Assembly (NCBI RefSeq): GCF_001039355.2 | Contig: NW_019775624.1 | Coordinates: 732,011 to 796,010 of the forward strand | From: Lingula anatina | Lineage: Eukaryota; Brachiopoda; Lingulata; Lingulida; Lingulidae | Direction of reading: 5' to 3' | Length of the DNA stretch: 64,000 bases | Shown: in pieces, positions 1 through 11,539 of the stretch | Numbering within the stretch: the stretch's first letter is position 1 | Layout: every line of letters starts with the position of its first letter | Position numbers and translations under genes: made by a program | The notes under the pieces: model-generated | What the model saw: the letters and a program-made list of their open reading frames with translations, nothing else | Database searches by the model: none | Told to the model about the DNA's origin: nothing

Positions 1-397
1 CAATCTTGGTAATAAAATAATTATGTAAAACACCCACATACATATATGCAGTTAAAACGGTAATTTATAAACAAAGCTGGACGAGCAATTACGTACTATT
101 GCTCGGTTTCCAAGAATCGATAATTTTCCCTCTTAGTCATTGTTTCTGAAAGCTTCCCATTTTGCTTTATGTTGTGCATCAAAATCGTTCATGTCTAAAA
201 TATAATACTATTAATAATAGTTTGACTGAATCAAAATGGTCTTTTTTAATACAACAATTAAAAATATGAACTTTCCTTGGGTACACCTGTAGGTACAGTG
301 ACAAACTTGTCACTGCTTCACATGTGACTGGTTCAATATAAACAGTAAAAGCTAAATTGAATTGGTACAGTACATGGAGCAAATTATATCATTTTAG

Positions 398-3300
398 GGC
401 ACAGAGTTTTGCAGCACACTTGGTTTCGATACAGTATGCAGACGACTGAAAGATGGAAGGCAGATGGTCAAAGATGTGGAAGATTTTCTAAAACAGAGGT
501 ATCTTGAATTTTATCCCAAAATTTTTCAGCAGTTGAAATTCATTTGATTCATTTGCTTTACATGATGTCATGTTTTGAGGTTTAAAATATTCAAAATGAA
601 TATTTGCATGAGGAAAGTAAATGTACAAGTTGTAACAACCTGGCAGTAGGTTGATTTCCCTCTCTTCCCCCCCCCCCCACACCCACACACACACACACAC
701 ATATGTACAAGTCCACTGTAATCGTTGAAAATCTATTACCCCAATAAACATATCATAGATATCATAGAATTGCAAAATTGCTTAAGTAAATTTGCAGCAT
801 ATTTATAAAAAATGCCATAAAAATGGTAAATAAAGATTAGTTTAGAGCAGTAAAAGCGCATGGGCGGTGTTGCGTTCTTTTGTCTCCCTCTCACATCAAC
901 ACATAGAAACATAGCAGGTAAAAGCTGACCATACACCTCAGCTTGTCATAGCTAAGCTCCCTAAAGGATAACAATGACTGATAAGTTTTAACTGAAGTTA
1001 AATGATTAACATCTTTTGTTGTCATAATGCAGAATGACAATCATTGCTTGAGTAAAGTGCTATCTTCTATTTACTTAATATATGATAATGCTTTTGCCAT
1101 TGTGTATATATATAGTACTTACCAGTTTAATATGGCAGCCTATAATGATGATGCTTATATACTTTTATAGAGGTCATTTTGAAACATCCATTTTTCCCCT
1201 TTTGAGAGATGTTAATAATATTCATTATGTAATTGTTGTTTTTGTCTTATTAAGAATATTACATTACCTTATTACATTTATTCATTTGTAAGGGCTAAGA
1301 TTGAGGAAGACTACCAAAAGAATTTAATAAACTTGACGAAGAAAGCAGGAGGTGCAACTGAAAATGGGTAAAGTTATCTACAAGTAGACCTCTTTTATTT
1401 TGAAACAGATAACAACAAGTGGATATGTTTTTGTTTCAGTTTATATCTAGTGCTAGTATGTATATTTATGTTGTGAAAGTGTTGTTTGGTCAGAGCTGAT
1501 ATCTTTGGCCAGATATGATCTATCACAGATTTAATCATCTTATCTACTTAAAATGAAAATCACATGCTATATAGTGAATTGTTCTTTGAAACGCATGTTA
1601 ATTGAGAAGTTTTAAAATTGATAATAATGGCCCTAACCCCTATAGTTGTATGTCAAATTTCATAACTATCGTAGAAGAAAATTACACCATAAGAATATAA
1701 GCAAGATGTGACAATTTAGTGATTTATGAAAGAGGGCGGATTAGTTTTGATGAAAGAAAACTGCATGCATTAAAGGAAAGGAGAGGAGATTTTCTTAAGT
1801 AAATATTCTCATTTTGAGAAACACTTGTTTAATGTTTTGGGCATCCCATCATTTTTTCTATGATGCTGTTTTCCTGCCATTAAACCTTTTCCTGTTTTCA
1901 TTATGTCCCATGAGGATATAAAACTGTAGAAACAAAAAAACAAGTGTTAGTTCTGGAACTGAATTGGTAGGAACAGAAACATTTTACCAAGTGTCAACTT
2001 GCTACTCATTTCCATCTAAGGAAGGGGGATGCACTGATTTCCCCTTAAGGAAGCAGATACACTGAGTTAACCTTTATATTATATTGTATTTTACAGTACC
2101 CTAAGGGCGTCATGGGAAGAACTGAAGTCTCGCACTGAAGCCATGGCCAATGCTCACTTAGAGTTTAGCCGGGAATTAAATAAAGAAGTGGAAAGATTAA
2201 ATCAATTCATGACTAAACAAAAAGATGAGAGAAAACAAGTGAGTTTACAAGAAAACTGCACATAAGAAGCAGAATAACAATTTTAATATATAGAAGACCA
2301 ACATTTTAATGATAAAATATATGATAAATTGTATGATTAAAACAATAGGTAGTTTGTGCCGTTTAGAAATGTCCTAAAGTTATATTTTTATCTGTAAAGC
2401 TTCAAGATTGTTTTCCCAATTTAGACCCTATAAAGCTAAAAAAAGAATCCCAATTGAAAGTTTATAAGAAGTGTACCTGAAGTCAATATTTCCTTCTGAG
2501 CTTTATCCAGCAATTACATTACAAAAAATTGTCTAGCAATCTAAGATACTATGTGCACCATACAAACACAGCATGACAATTTTATTGTTATTAATTAAAA
2601 ACAAGGTCTAGATTTTTAGAAAGATGGGTAGCAGTCTTTCTTGTGGTTCATTTATAACTAAGTTATCTACATAGAATTTTTTTTAAAAAAAGCATAGTTA
2701 CACAGAACTTGCTGTTCTTACCTCTGAAAGACTTCTATTTTAGGTGGAAGATACCATGAAAAAAGTCCAAACAAATAAAATTTCTTTGTACCATAAGACC
2801 ATTCAGGTAATTTAGTGCCATATATAGTTTTTAATTCCTCTTTCAATACATTAAATGAAGTATTTTGAGACAATGGAGCTAAAGAGCTACTGTATTTTTT
2901 GCAGAAATTAACTTGGGAAAGTTACAAAATAAGCTGTCTTACAAGCTCATAAACAAAGGTTTACTGTACACAGAATTGAGTGTGATGTTTTCTGTTGTCT
3001 CAATAATTGTATGAATGTTTGTTTTTATAATTTCAGAGCAAAAAGAGCTATGAAAGCAAATGTCGCAATTGTGATGAGGCTCATGAACAATATCTCTCTC
3101 TGAATAGTCAGCCAAATATACAAGCTAAGGAAATACAGAAGGTAAGCATTAGTAAAAACAATATCTTACATGCAATTGTTGAGGGCTTTTTTATGAAATA
3201 AAATGATCAAAATATGTTAGCATGTTAATGTTTTGCTGCTGTGCTCTTTGTAAATTTGCTAAATTATGTTTACTGTTTCCCCTAAGTGACCCCAAATGTG

Positions 3301-6300
3301 AGGGGTTCTGAATTGTTATCTCTTTTATACGTATTTACATAGCATAAGTTAGTATATACCGATGTGTACCAGATGCTTCTAAAAAGTAACAAGACGGGGG
3401 TCAGAAACAATTTATTTCGACTCAAAGCAACAAACTACATGCTTTCCCTTAAAAATAATACCCTACAAGTCCAATGCACTTTCTACCTTTCTCTGCCACT
3501 CTTGTATACAGTGCTTTAAGGAATCTTCCAGATGCTCTTGCTGACCCCCTTGGGCTTAAGGGGTGGGGGGCAAAAGGTAATTGATGCAAGATCAGATGAG
3601 CAGTACCATGGCCATGTTTGAGCAACCTCCTTATTCATTGGATCTTGCTCTGTGCGACCATTTTCTTTTTTCCCAACTTCAAGGGGACCTGTTTTGAATA
3701 CTTGGAGGTCATCAAGAGTGCCATAACAAAGAGCCTGAGAAAATTTTGGAAGTCCTTGTAGCAGTGCTTAAAAGCATGGCAGAGAAGAGAGAAAAAGTGC
3801 AATTGACTTTAAGAGGGAATTCTTTCCAGATTGAGGAAACTAAGTAGTTTGTTGCTGAAATTGAAAAAAAATTGTGACACCAGCCAGATCACTTATCAGA
3901 CACATAGTATGAATGTATGTGCCATTTATTATAACCTGTTGATTAGTGCCCTTTAGAGAGAAACAGAATTTGCATGTTTTTTATATGTGTAAGCTAAATT
4001 TATGCTATAATACTATCTTCTGATGTCGGGGGCTTCTGAAGTAGAATACAAAATTTTAAGTATGAGCTGCAGCTGACATGCAATTATTTTGTAACAGACT
4101 ACTAGTGCACAGACTAGAGAGCTATAATGCCATGTTTATGCATCATTCAAAATCACATAGAAAACATTTTTTGTAATTTTTTTATTTCTCAACAGTCAAA
4201 AACCAAATATGAAAAAGCTAAAACAGAACGGGACCAAGCAGGTAACAAAAACATTTTGATGAACTGGACATTTAAGTTTGTTTTCAGTGGTTGAACATTA
4301 TAAAAAATCTGTAAGTTGAGGATTTTCACATCTGACTTGTCATGTTCAAGCAAGCTTAAATGGCCAGTTTAGTTTTGTAGTTTTAGCTCACATGATATCA
4401 TGACAGTGTTTACATATCTTGAAAAGCCTGTTTCATGAAGTCATGTGCCAATTAATACATAGATATGGGGGGGGGGCATATTGGCCTCTGCTTGCTTTTT
4501 ATGTTTATTTGTAGCAAATGGAATAAAGGATCATGTAAGGGTGCTTTCCCAGAGATTTAGATCGATCTAGAGATTAAGATTTAGATCGACCTAACTCCCT
4601 GGGGGTTCACGCTAAATTGCAGTCAGCCGAGCGGGCACCATAGATAATTACCCCCTTACAGCTTTTAGTAGGCGGGACAGACGCTTAAGCCGGCCAAGCT
4701 GACAGTAATCTAGTGAGACTCCCCACAGGGATAGATCAATCTAAAAATCTATGGAAATGGGGTGTAATAGTGATTACTTGAGCACTAAATGCTTTATTTT
4801 CTCATGTTGAGCAAATCAGTTCAGTATTTAATCCTTTGAAATAATTAGAAGTAAAAAGAGTCTTTTTTTCCTTTCCATTAGGAAAATGGACTATATATTG
4901 CACAGTGTACCTCCTTTATCTATGAGCATAAACATGAAAATGCAAATAAGAATAAAAAGGATAATAATGGATGTAAAAAAGTAGCATATGATAGAATATA
5001 GAAATATAGTTGAAAAGTAATAATGACACAGCCCTCACAATTCTCCCTCATCACCTCAGAACAGCTAACACATTATTGTACCACCAGCGTAGGCACTGGC
5101 GGTACACATGGTTTTAGTCCCGAACCGCATGTTCCACCGGCTCCTCTGGCTCCGCCGCCATCTCACCGTTACCACTTCTCCTCCTTGACGGTAAGGGTCT
5201 CTGTACCCATCTCTTGGATTTAGGTCACCTATAATCTCAAATCATTCCACATAAAATTTGGGCTTTGTCGGTATTGGGGTCTAGGTGTGGCACTCATTGC
5301 AATGCACCCTTGTCCAAAAATGGCAAAATTAAATGCTAATTATCTACCCTACAGAAGGAATTATGGGAAAAATTTCTACAGACGGCTTTCCAAAAGTCAT
5401 ATGTGTAGATTTCAAATATGCCCTTGGATTTGACCTTTGACCTGTATTTCAAGGTCAAACAGGCCAAAATTTTCAAAAAAATGAAATTTTTTACGAAAAA
5501 AAAATTTGCCCTGTTATTCAGACACTACACAGACTTAACCAATAATATTATTGGAAAGTGTTATCCTTCAGGTCATATTTCATCTCTGTGAATTTGGGGT
5601 CAATCGGTGCATTTTCACGGGAGTTGCGGCCATAAGATACCGAAACTGAAAACTGTCTCTAATTCGGGAACCGTTAATGCTAGAGACCCATTCTTTTTTG
5701 CATTTTGTAGAGCATGTAAAGCCCAACACCGAAGGTGGCCTCCGTTTTTTCCTATTCCATACGCTTTTCGAGTTACGCTGTATCAAAAAGTACATATTGG
5801 TGGTGAAAACAAAATGTGCAGTACGGTAATGGATAATAAATTTTGAACCCTGGAAAATAAAACATAAGGCTTGGTGAGGCAGACAATTTCTGGTCAAAAA
5901 TGACATTATTTCATGAAATTTGAACATCTGGAACTTCTGAGCACCTCCCATTTCAAGAATTTCAACCAAAATGACCTTTTCTTTATTTTAATTATTTTTT
6001 TCTGTAGGAAATTTATGGCACATTATTGTAACTCCAAAATTATAACATTTAGTCCCTTATATCTCCAAAACTGGCAGAGATAGGTCCATAGTTACTATTG
6101 AACTTGAATAGGAAGTCATATACTGGCAATCTAAATGTGTCCTTGAAATTGACCTTTGACCTTCTTTTCATCATGAACTTGAACTTTACAAATTTTGGTT
6201 CCCTTTTATCTCCAAAACTGGCAGAGATAGGTCCATAGTTACTATTGAACTTGAATAGGAAGTCATATACTGGCAATCTAAATGTGACCTTAAAATTGAC

Positions 6301-7744
6301 CTTTGACCTACTTTTCACCATGAACTGAACTTTGCAAATTTTGCTTCCCTTTTATCTCCAAAACTGGCAGAGATAGGTCCATAGTTACTATTGAACTTGA
6401 ATAGGAAGTCATATACTGGCAATCTAAATGTGACCTTGAAATTAACCTTTGACCTACTTTTCATCATGGTCTTGAACTTTGCAAATTTTGGTTCCCTTTT
6501 ATCTCCAAAACTGGCAGAGATAGGTCCATAGTTACTATTGAACTTGAATAGGAAGTCATATGTTGGCAATCTAAATGTGACCTTGAAATTAACCTTTGAC
6601 CTACTTTTCATCATGGACTTGAACTTTGCAAATTTTGGTACCCTTTTATCTCCAAAACTGGCAGAGATAGGTCCATAGTTACTATTGAACTTGAATAGGA
6701 AGTCATATACTGGAAATTTACTTAAATTGACCTTTGACCTACCTTACGATGAACTGAACTTTGATTGTACCATTTTTAGTTATATATATATTTTTTGCAT
6801 ATTTTGAGAATTCTTGTTGATTGCATTTTTTACAGCTTGTCAAGCACAAGACTGGTGGTGGTGTCCCTTTTTTTGTGGGGGGGTCTATACAACTGCGCTT
6901 ACTCCAGCTGGTGGTACAATATTCGGAGGCAGTATCGCCTCTCTGATCCTCTAGTTTTACTCTAGCTTTGCCCTTGTACATAATGGCTTTTTTTTTCAAA
7001 TGTCTATTTTTGCTGCTAATGAGTATGTTTATTGTTGATAGTTTGTAATCATAACTTTTAATCTATTAAAATTTCAACACTAAACTCTTGATTAAAAAAT
7101 AATCAAAGATGTTAACAAGTGCCATTTTTTAAAATATATTATATACTATTAGATTTTTCACAACTAAATATTGTTATATAGATTTTAACAATTATTATCA
7201 CCATTTTTTCTTTTTCAGATCTTATGTATCGTAGTTCTATTGACTCTTTAGACGGTGCTCGGAGGGAATGGGAGAAAGAAATGGAATTGGCATGCAATGT
7301 AATATATATGGAATGGCTTTTAGGAATGACTAATTTTTAAGTTATGACTAAAACATTTTAAACATATACTATAATCACTGGTGTTTTCAAAAATCTTTTT
7401 ATTAAGTTAATTATAAGTGTTTCGTGAGAAGTCAAGTGTATTTTGTTATCATTCATCAAAGATTAAACACAAAATGAAAGCTCTGTCATTATTAACTGCC
7501 CGGATTTTTTTATTGGCCTGCAGGTAACACAAAAAATGGAGGAGGAGAGAATAGGTTTTTTGAGGAATGAGCTGTGGATGCATATAAACTTTATCTCTCA
7601 GTTATGTGTGGAAGTTGATGATGTAAGTAAAGAACACCTTCTCCCTCTCTTTTACCTGCATTGCCAAGCAGGTCTATAAGGCAACCTTTTAATATTCTTC
7701 TGACATTTTTCTAAAGAGAAATTTCCACAACAGGTTTTCATTGG

Positions 7745-7797
<53 letters not shown>

Positions 7798-8313
7798 ATT
7801 ATATTCATTAATAGAAATGTTCACGTTACAGCATTGTGAAGTTGTTCGATTGAGCCTAGAAAAGTGTGAAGAAGAAGCAGACATTATTGCCTTTATTGAA
7901 GACAAGAAAACTGGGACACGTAGACCAGGTAACAGAAATATTTCAATTCTTATTCTATTCATTTTGATTGGTAAATTGGGCATATTGTTATTTCATGTTA
8001 GAACCAGTCATTGGTGTGCTGCAGAAAAGTGTGACATTCAATGTGAGAAATGGAACAAAATGACACCTCATTTTGTCTTCTGTTTCTGATACTTATATTG
8101 ATCATCATGGTATTGTAGACCCAATTGTATATGAGAGGTATCAGCAGTCATGGGGTGGAAATGGAAACAGAGTGACAACATTAAGCCGTCGTCCACCTGA
8201 GCCTCTTCCTGGTGATAACCGCCACTACGACTTTCGCACAATGCCAAATCCCAAGAGGCCGCCACCACCAGTAGGAGTATCTTCGGCAACTTTCTTTGTT
8301 TCAGAAGGAACCG
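398..8313 (+). CDS. PSTPIP1-like: PSTPIP-like F-BAR protein, left copy (partial: exons 2-11 only)
   Basis: F-BAR proteins of the PSTPIP group bind curved membrane and link it to actin and PEST-type phosphatases. Exons seen: 398-498, 1293-1367, 2097-2238, 2744-2806, 3037-3141, 4196-4241, 7219-7298, 7524-7622, 7832-7928 and 8119-8313. All have AG/GT borders and matching phases. The translation follows vertebrate PSTPIP1 through the F-BAR helices; family-like segments include KDGRQM, LRASWEELKSR, KISLYHK and FLRNELWMH, ending in a proline-rich linker (PKRPPPPVG). Exon 1 would lie left of the window. The two SH3 exons of the right copy are absent, because the homologous sequence ends at the N at 8990. 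Coding differences from the right copy are few, for example Ser/Asn in exon 6, Ile/Met in exon 10 and Tyr/His in exon 11. It may be the second allele of the right copy rather than a separate gene. Confidence 0.85.
660..702. repeat. Poly-C then (CA)n microsatellite in intron 2 of the left copy
   Basis: A run of C is followed by CA repeats. The matching site in the right copy (about 14609-14667) has a much longer CA tract, so the locus is length-variable between the copies. Confidence 0.85.
3361..3903 (+). pseudogene. Decayed mariner-type transposase remnant (left copy)
   Basis: Intron 6 of the F-BAR gene holds a relic of a Tc1/mariner transposase C-terminus. One frame reads PPYSLDLALCDHFLF, close to the family motif in which an HxPYSPDLAPxD stretch is followed by FLFP. 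A stop follows shortly after. A second recognisable stretch, near 3770-3850, resembles the tail of the family (W, R, KC, G and F residues). Stops and frameshifts interrupt it. The same relic, equally broken, is in the right copy, so it predates the split of the two blocks. Exact ends are not clear. Confidence 0.6.
4539..4762. mobile_element. 224-bp MITE with AGATCGATCT-containing inverted ends, TSD TGTAA
   Basis: The element is present in the left F-BAR copy and absent from the right. The empty site is 18469-18473 (TGTAA), and TGTAA flanks the element at 4534-4538 and 4763-4767. The ends are imperfect inverted repeats of about 30 bp: GGGTGCTTTCCCAGAGATTT then AGATCGATCT on the left, mirrored by AGATCAATCT then ATGGAAATGGGG on the right. 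It contains no coding sequence. A relative in the opposite orientation lies at 57684-57902. Confidence 0.85.
5076..6954 (+). mobile_element. Non-autonomous Helentron/HINE (pearl-like) element, 1.88 kb
   Basis: The empty site is preserved in the right F-BAR copy between 18776 and 18777, so the insertion borders are known to within 2 bases and there is no target duplication. The 5' end starts TTGTACCACCAGC. Its inverse, GCTGGTGGTAC, lies about 37 bases inside the 3' end; this asymmetric inverted pair is typical of Helentrons. The 3' end has a GAGGC/GCCTC hairpin (6926-6941) and terminates CTCTAG, with T next to it. The core holds a tandem array. Pearl-type elements described in molluscs and echinoderms have this same plan of left arm, tandem core and hairpin right arm. 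No Rep/helicase gene is present, so it would depend on an autonomous relative. Confidence 0.8.
6050..6770. repeat. Tandem array, five ~147-bp units inside the Helentron-like element
   Basis: The phrase CTCCAAAACTGGCAGAGATA recurs at about 6062, 6211, 6355, 6503 and 6651, a spacing of roughly 144-149 bases. The units differ by point changes and short indels and decay at both ends. Open frames across the array arise from the repeat and are not genes. Confidence 0.9.
7750..7793. repeat. (CT)n microsatellite
   Basis: An uninterrupted CT tract in intron 9 of the left F-BAR copy. The matching tract in the right copy (19586-19611) is about half as long. Confidence 0.95.
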
Positions 8314-8989
8314 GTAATTATAATAAATCCCTGTTCATCAGCAAAAAATTTCATCAGCTGTGTTGTGGACTCAAAGTTGCAATAATAGTTTCTTCAAACA
8401 ACAGGTAAACTTACCACTCCAATATTTGAGTTTTTCAGCACACAATTTTTACAGAGAGTGGAGGGAAAGGGGGCAACTGCAGTCCTAGGTAGGGGTTACT
8501 ATAGAACCTATAGCCTCAGTTCATGATGAAGGCTTCTTGTGAGACATTGAAATATTGGAGGGATAATAACTCTGATTTTTAGGTGTTGTTTGAAGAATTT
8601 TTATTGTAAAGTTAAATTTTTGTTATGTATATCTTGTGAAAATTGATTACGAACTTGTAAGAACATCAATGTTTTTTTAGTGGGTAGTGCTTAACTATTG
8701 TGGAAACTGATGCTGACTTTTGTTTTTAGTTTGTTTGTTTTTTTTACTCCATATATCACGTTGTTGTTGTAATCATTGCTTTGCTGTAAGTTGTTATACA
8801 GTATTTCATAATGTTACATTTAAGTAAGCTTTCCAGTCTGACTTTTGATTTCTTTGGTATTTATTCTTTTAAATGTAAAATTATATGAACTTCAATGGCT
8901 CTGAACATGCATGCTAAATTCTGAGGCTAAGAATCACATTTCTTCAACTTTTTATATTGCTTTTGCAGGGCTCATTTCCTTTCATTTTT

Positions 8990-8990
8990 N
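8990..8990. other. Single N at the break of homology (probable assembly join)
   Basis: One ambiguous base sits in a poly-T run exactly where the left block stops matching the right block. After it the sequence switches to the 3' flank of the RNF180-like gene. Confidence 0.8.
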
Positions 8991-9322
8991 TTTTTTTGCA
9001 TTTCTCACCTACCAGAGAAGATGCTGAATGATCAGTCAATAATTGTAAGGCTAATCATTCAAACTCTGTCAATTAATCCATGACCATATAAATCCAACTT
9101 CCACCTAAGTTGAAAACTTGGCCTGGGGGAGAGGTGACAATTTTATGATGATCACTGATATGATCCAGTCTGGGAATCATGCCTAAAACCTCCTACGCTA
9201 CAAAGAAGCACTTTACCAGTTAGTCATCAAGTACGGCAATGTCTACGTACCAAATAAAATTAGAGTTAAATATGAAGTTTTTTTTATTCAAATATGCTTA
9301 AGAAACTAATTTAATAGGACAC

Positions 9323-10862
9323 TTATACAGTACCTTCATGTAAAATGCATTTCTTGATTTCAGTTCTACACAATGGGCACACAGTGTCTGTGGAACTGGA
9401 GTTGGCGATCTGACGCAGACAGCTCTCGCAGAAAACATGGCGACAAGGGTAACATGAGTGTGGCCTGTAGTACAGGTCCAGGCATATGGAACATGTCAAG
9501 CCCTCCATTTGTTTGATCAACTCAAGATCTCCTAGCTGAAGAAATGAAAATAAATCGCAAACAATTGATAATTTAGACTGCTTAATTTCTTTTAAACTTG
9601 CAATAGATCTAAAAACAATACAAAATCATATTTTAAAGTTACATGCAGTTACTAGTAAATTTACCAACTCCAGATTTTTAGGTCATTTAGAATCTTTTTT
9701 ACATCTTCTTAAAATACAAAAACAAAATTCAAGTAATTCAAAGTTACTGTCTGCTCTAAAAAGCTTCATCATAGTAGCAAACTAATATTGGGATAGAGGC
9801 AAAAAGCTTCACTCTGCATCAAGATTTGCCGTATCTCAAGTTGGGTCAAAGAAGAGGGTACAAAGGTGCATTTTTCAGAAAAATAACCCAACCCTCCATT
9901 GAAAAATCTGGCTACAGGCCTGAAAGTGCAAGTGGGTAATCTTTTATATGCAAGAATTCAACATGTACACCAGATCTTACCTCATTATTTTTCTCATCAA
10001 CACTGTCACTGCAATCATTGTCACTTTCTTTTCCGCTCTGTACCAGCAGAGTAAAATTATTTTGGCTTGAATGTAAATTGTCACTATTTGTCCACGTTTC
10101 ATCTGGCTCAGACTGTGAAGTTGGTGAACTACTAGTTTCAAGTATCCATGAGCTCACAGAAGAATCGCTAAGTTCAGAGTCACTTGAATGCAATAAAGTG
10201 TCAGAGTTAGTCACAGCTCCCTCCTGTGCACCATGCAACCTATGGGAATCATCACCTGACTGGGATGCACCATTTGCCTCCACTGAAACACCTTGCTGGT
10301 TGAATGCGTCTGCATTTCTTTCACTAACAGAATGTTCAGTTCTTTCTCTATTCCTATACCTTAAAGAGGTATTACCACCATCACTAGATGCCTGTATTAA
10401 ATCACTTTGTAGTAAATGGTCAATGTCATCACTGGCTGCTGATACAATTGCAAGATTCTCACTTCCACCATCTAAATGTACAATGCCACCACTTTCCTCC
10501 CTTGTAATAACTGGCCTCTGTGCTAGAGGGGCAGCACTGGGGGTGGACTGTGGCACTGAGACAGGTCTATCTCTGTCCACTCTGTTAGCTGTTAGATATA
10601 TGAAGGGGTTCATATGCAAACCACAGCTACATCTACTTGGACTGATGAAATCAAAGCCACCTACTTTTCCACCACATTTTGGGCAGGTTAGCTTCCCTTT
10701 TGTCCAGCCTCCCTGGAAATATCAAAGACCAAAATCAACATCATTTGTAGTTCTGTTACAGACAAAAAACTTATTAATGAAAACTATATTTTAGTAACAT
10801 TGAAAAACAGCTATAATATTTAAAAATTCACTAAAAGAACACCCCCTTTCTCTCTATCTCTC

Positions 10863-10918
<56 letters not shown>

Positions 10919-11508
10919 CAGTAATATTACTGTAGTTACATTTATAAAGTAAAAGGGTGCTTCAAAAAGGGTACGTACGGATAAAATTTAGTCCCAAAAT
11001 ATTACACGTCCCTATACTTCCGTTCCCGATAGATACATAAAGGGAAAACTGAAAAATCGTCTTTTTAGATTTAAATACCGATAGATCCGATTTTTTACCA
11101 CCGTCCTATAAATTTGCGTTCCTATAGATACGACGTCCTCATAAACCCACGTCCTTTAAATCCGCATACCTATAGATCCATGTATTTTTAGATCCAAATA
11201 CCGATAGATCCATTACAGGTACACTATTGCTCAAAATGGTTGGTATAGGCCTACTACTCAGTACATAAAATGCACTGTTTAAAACGAGAGTACACATATT
11301 AATCCTTTCAGCAATTTATTATTCTACTATAGATAGTTTGTACGCAATACTCGGGTAATTTACATTAGGCCTACTAATGCATTATCTGACAGAAATTTAT
11401 GATTTCACTAGATGTTTTGTTATTTTCATGTTACATTCATTTAGTTTTGATTACGAAGGCTTCTGACAGGAACCTAAGATTATATATTTTTTCATAGCGA
11501 TTAATCCA

Positions 11509-11539
<31 letters not shown>

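Larger units (their letters stand above)
1..8989 (+). repeat. Left copy of a large near-identical duplicated block
   Basis: Positions 1-8989 align along their whole length to 13939-20836, introns included, with scattered substitutions and small indels. The left copy carries two extra transposon insertions (4539-4762 and 5076-6954). The right copy lacks about 30 bases near 14758. The (CT)n, (CA)n and poly-G tracts differ in length. The match stops exactly at the N at 8990, inside a poly-T run. It also runs off the left edge of the window, so its true start is unknown. Confidence 0.93.

Noticed and set aside
6049-6614. Two open frames with repeated peptide units on the - strand
   Set aside because: They are translations of the 147-bp tandem repeat inside a mobile element. 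There is no start context or family match.
6050-6770. Regularly spaced repeats considered as a CRISPR array
   Set aside because: The units are contiguous ~147-bp tandem copies without unique spacers, and the genome is eukaryotic.
8991-9322. Search for the missing RNF180 C-terminal membrane exon
   Set aside because: No hydrophobic coding stretch with an acceptor was found on the - strand before the N at 8990.
10018-10794. 258-codon open frame on the + strand
   Set aside because: It is the antisense shadow of RNF180-like exon 3, whose Ser/Asp-rich content leaves the other strand open. Exons on the - strand have splice sites and family similarity.
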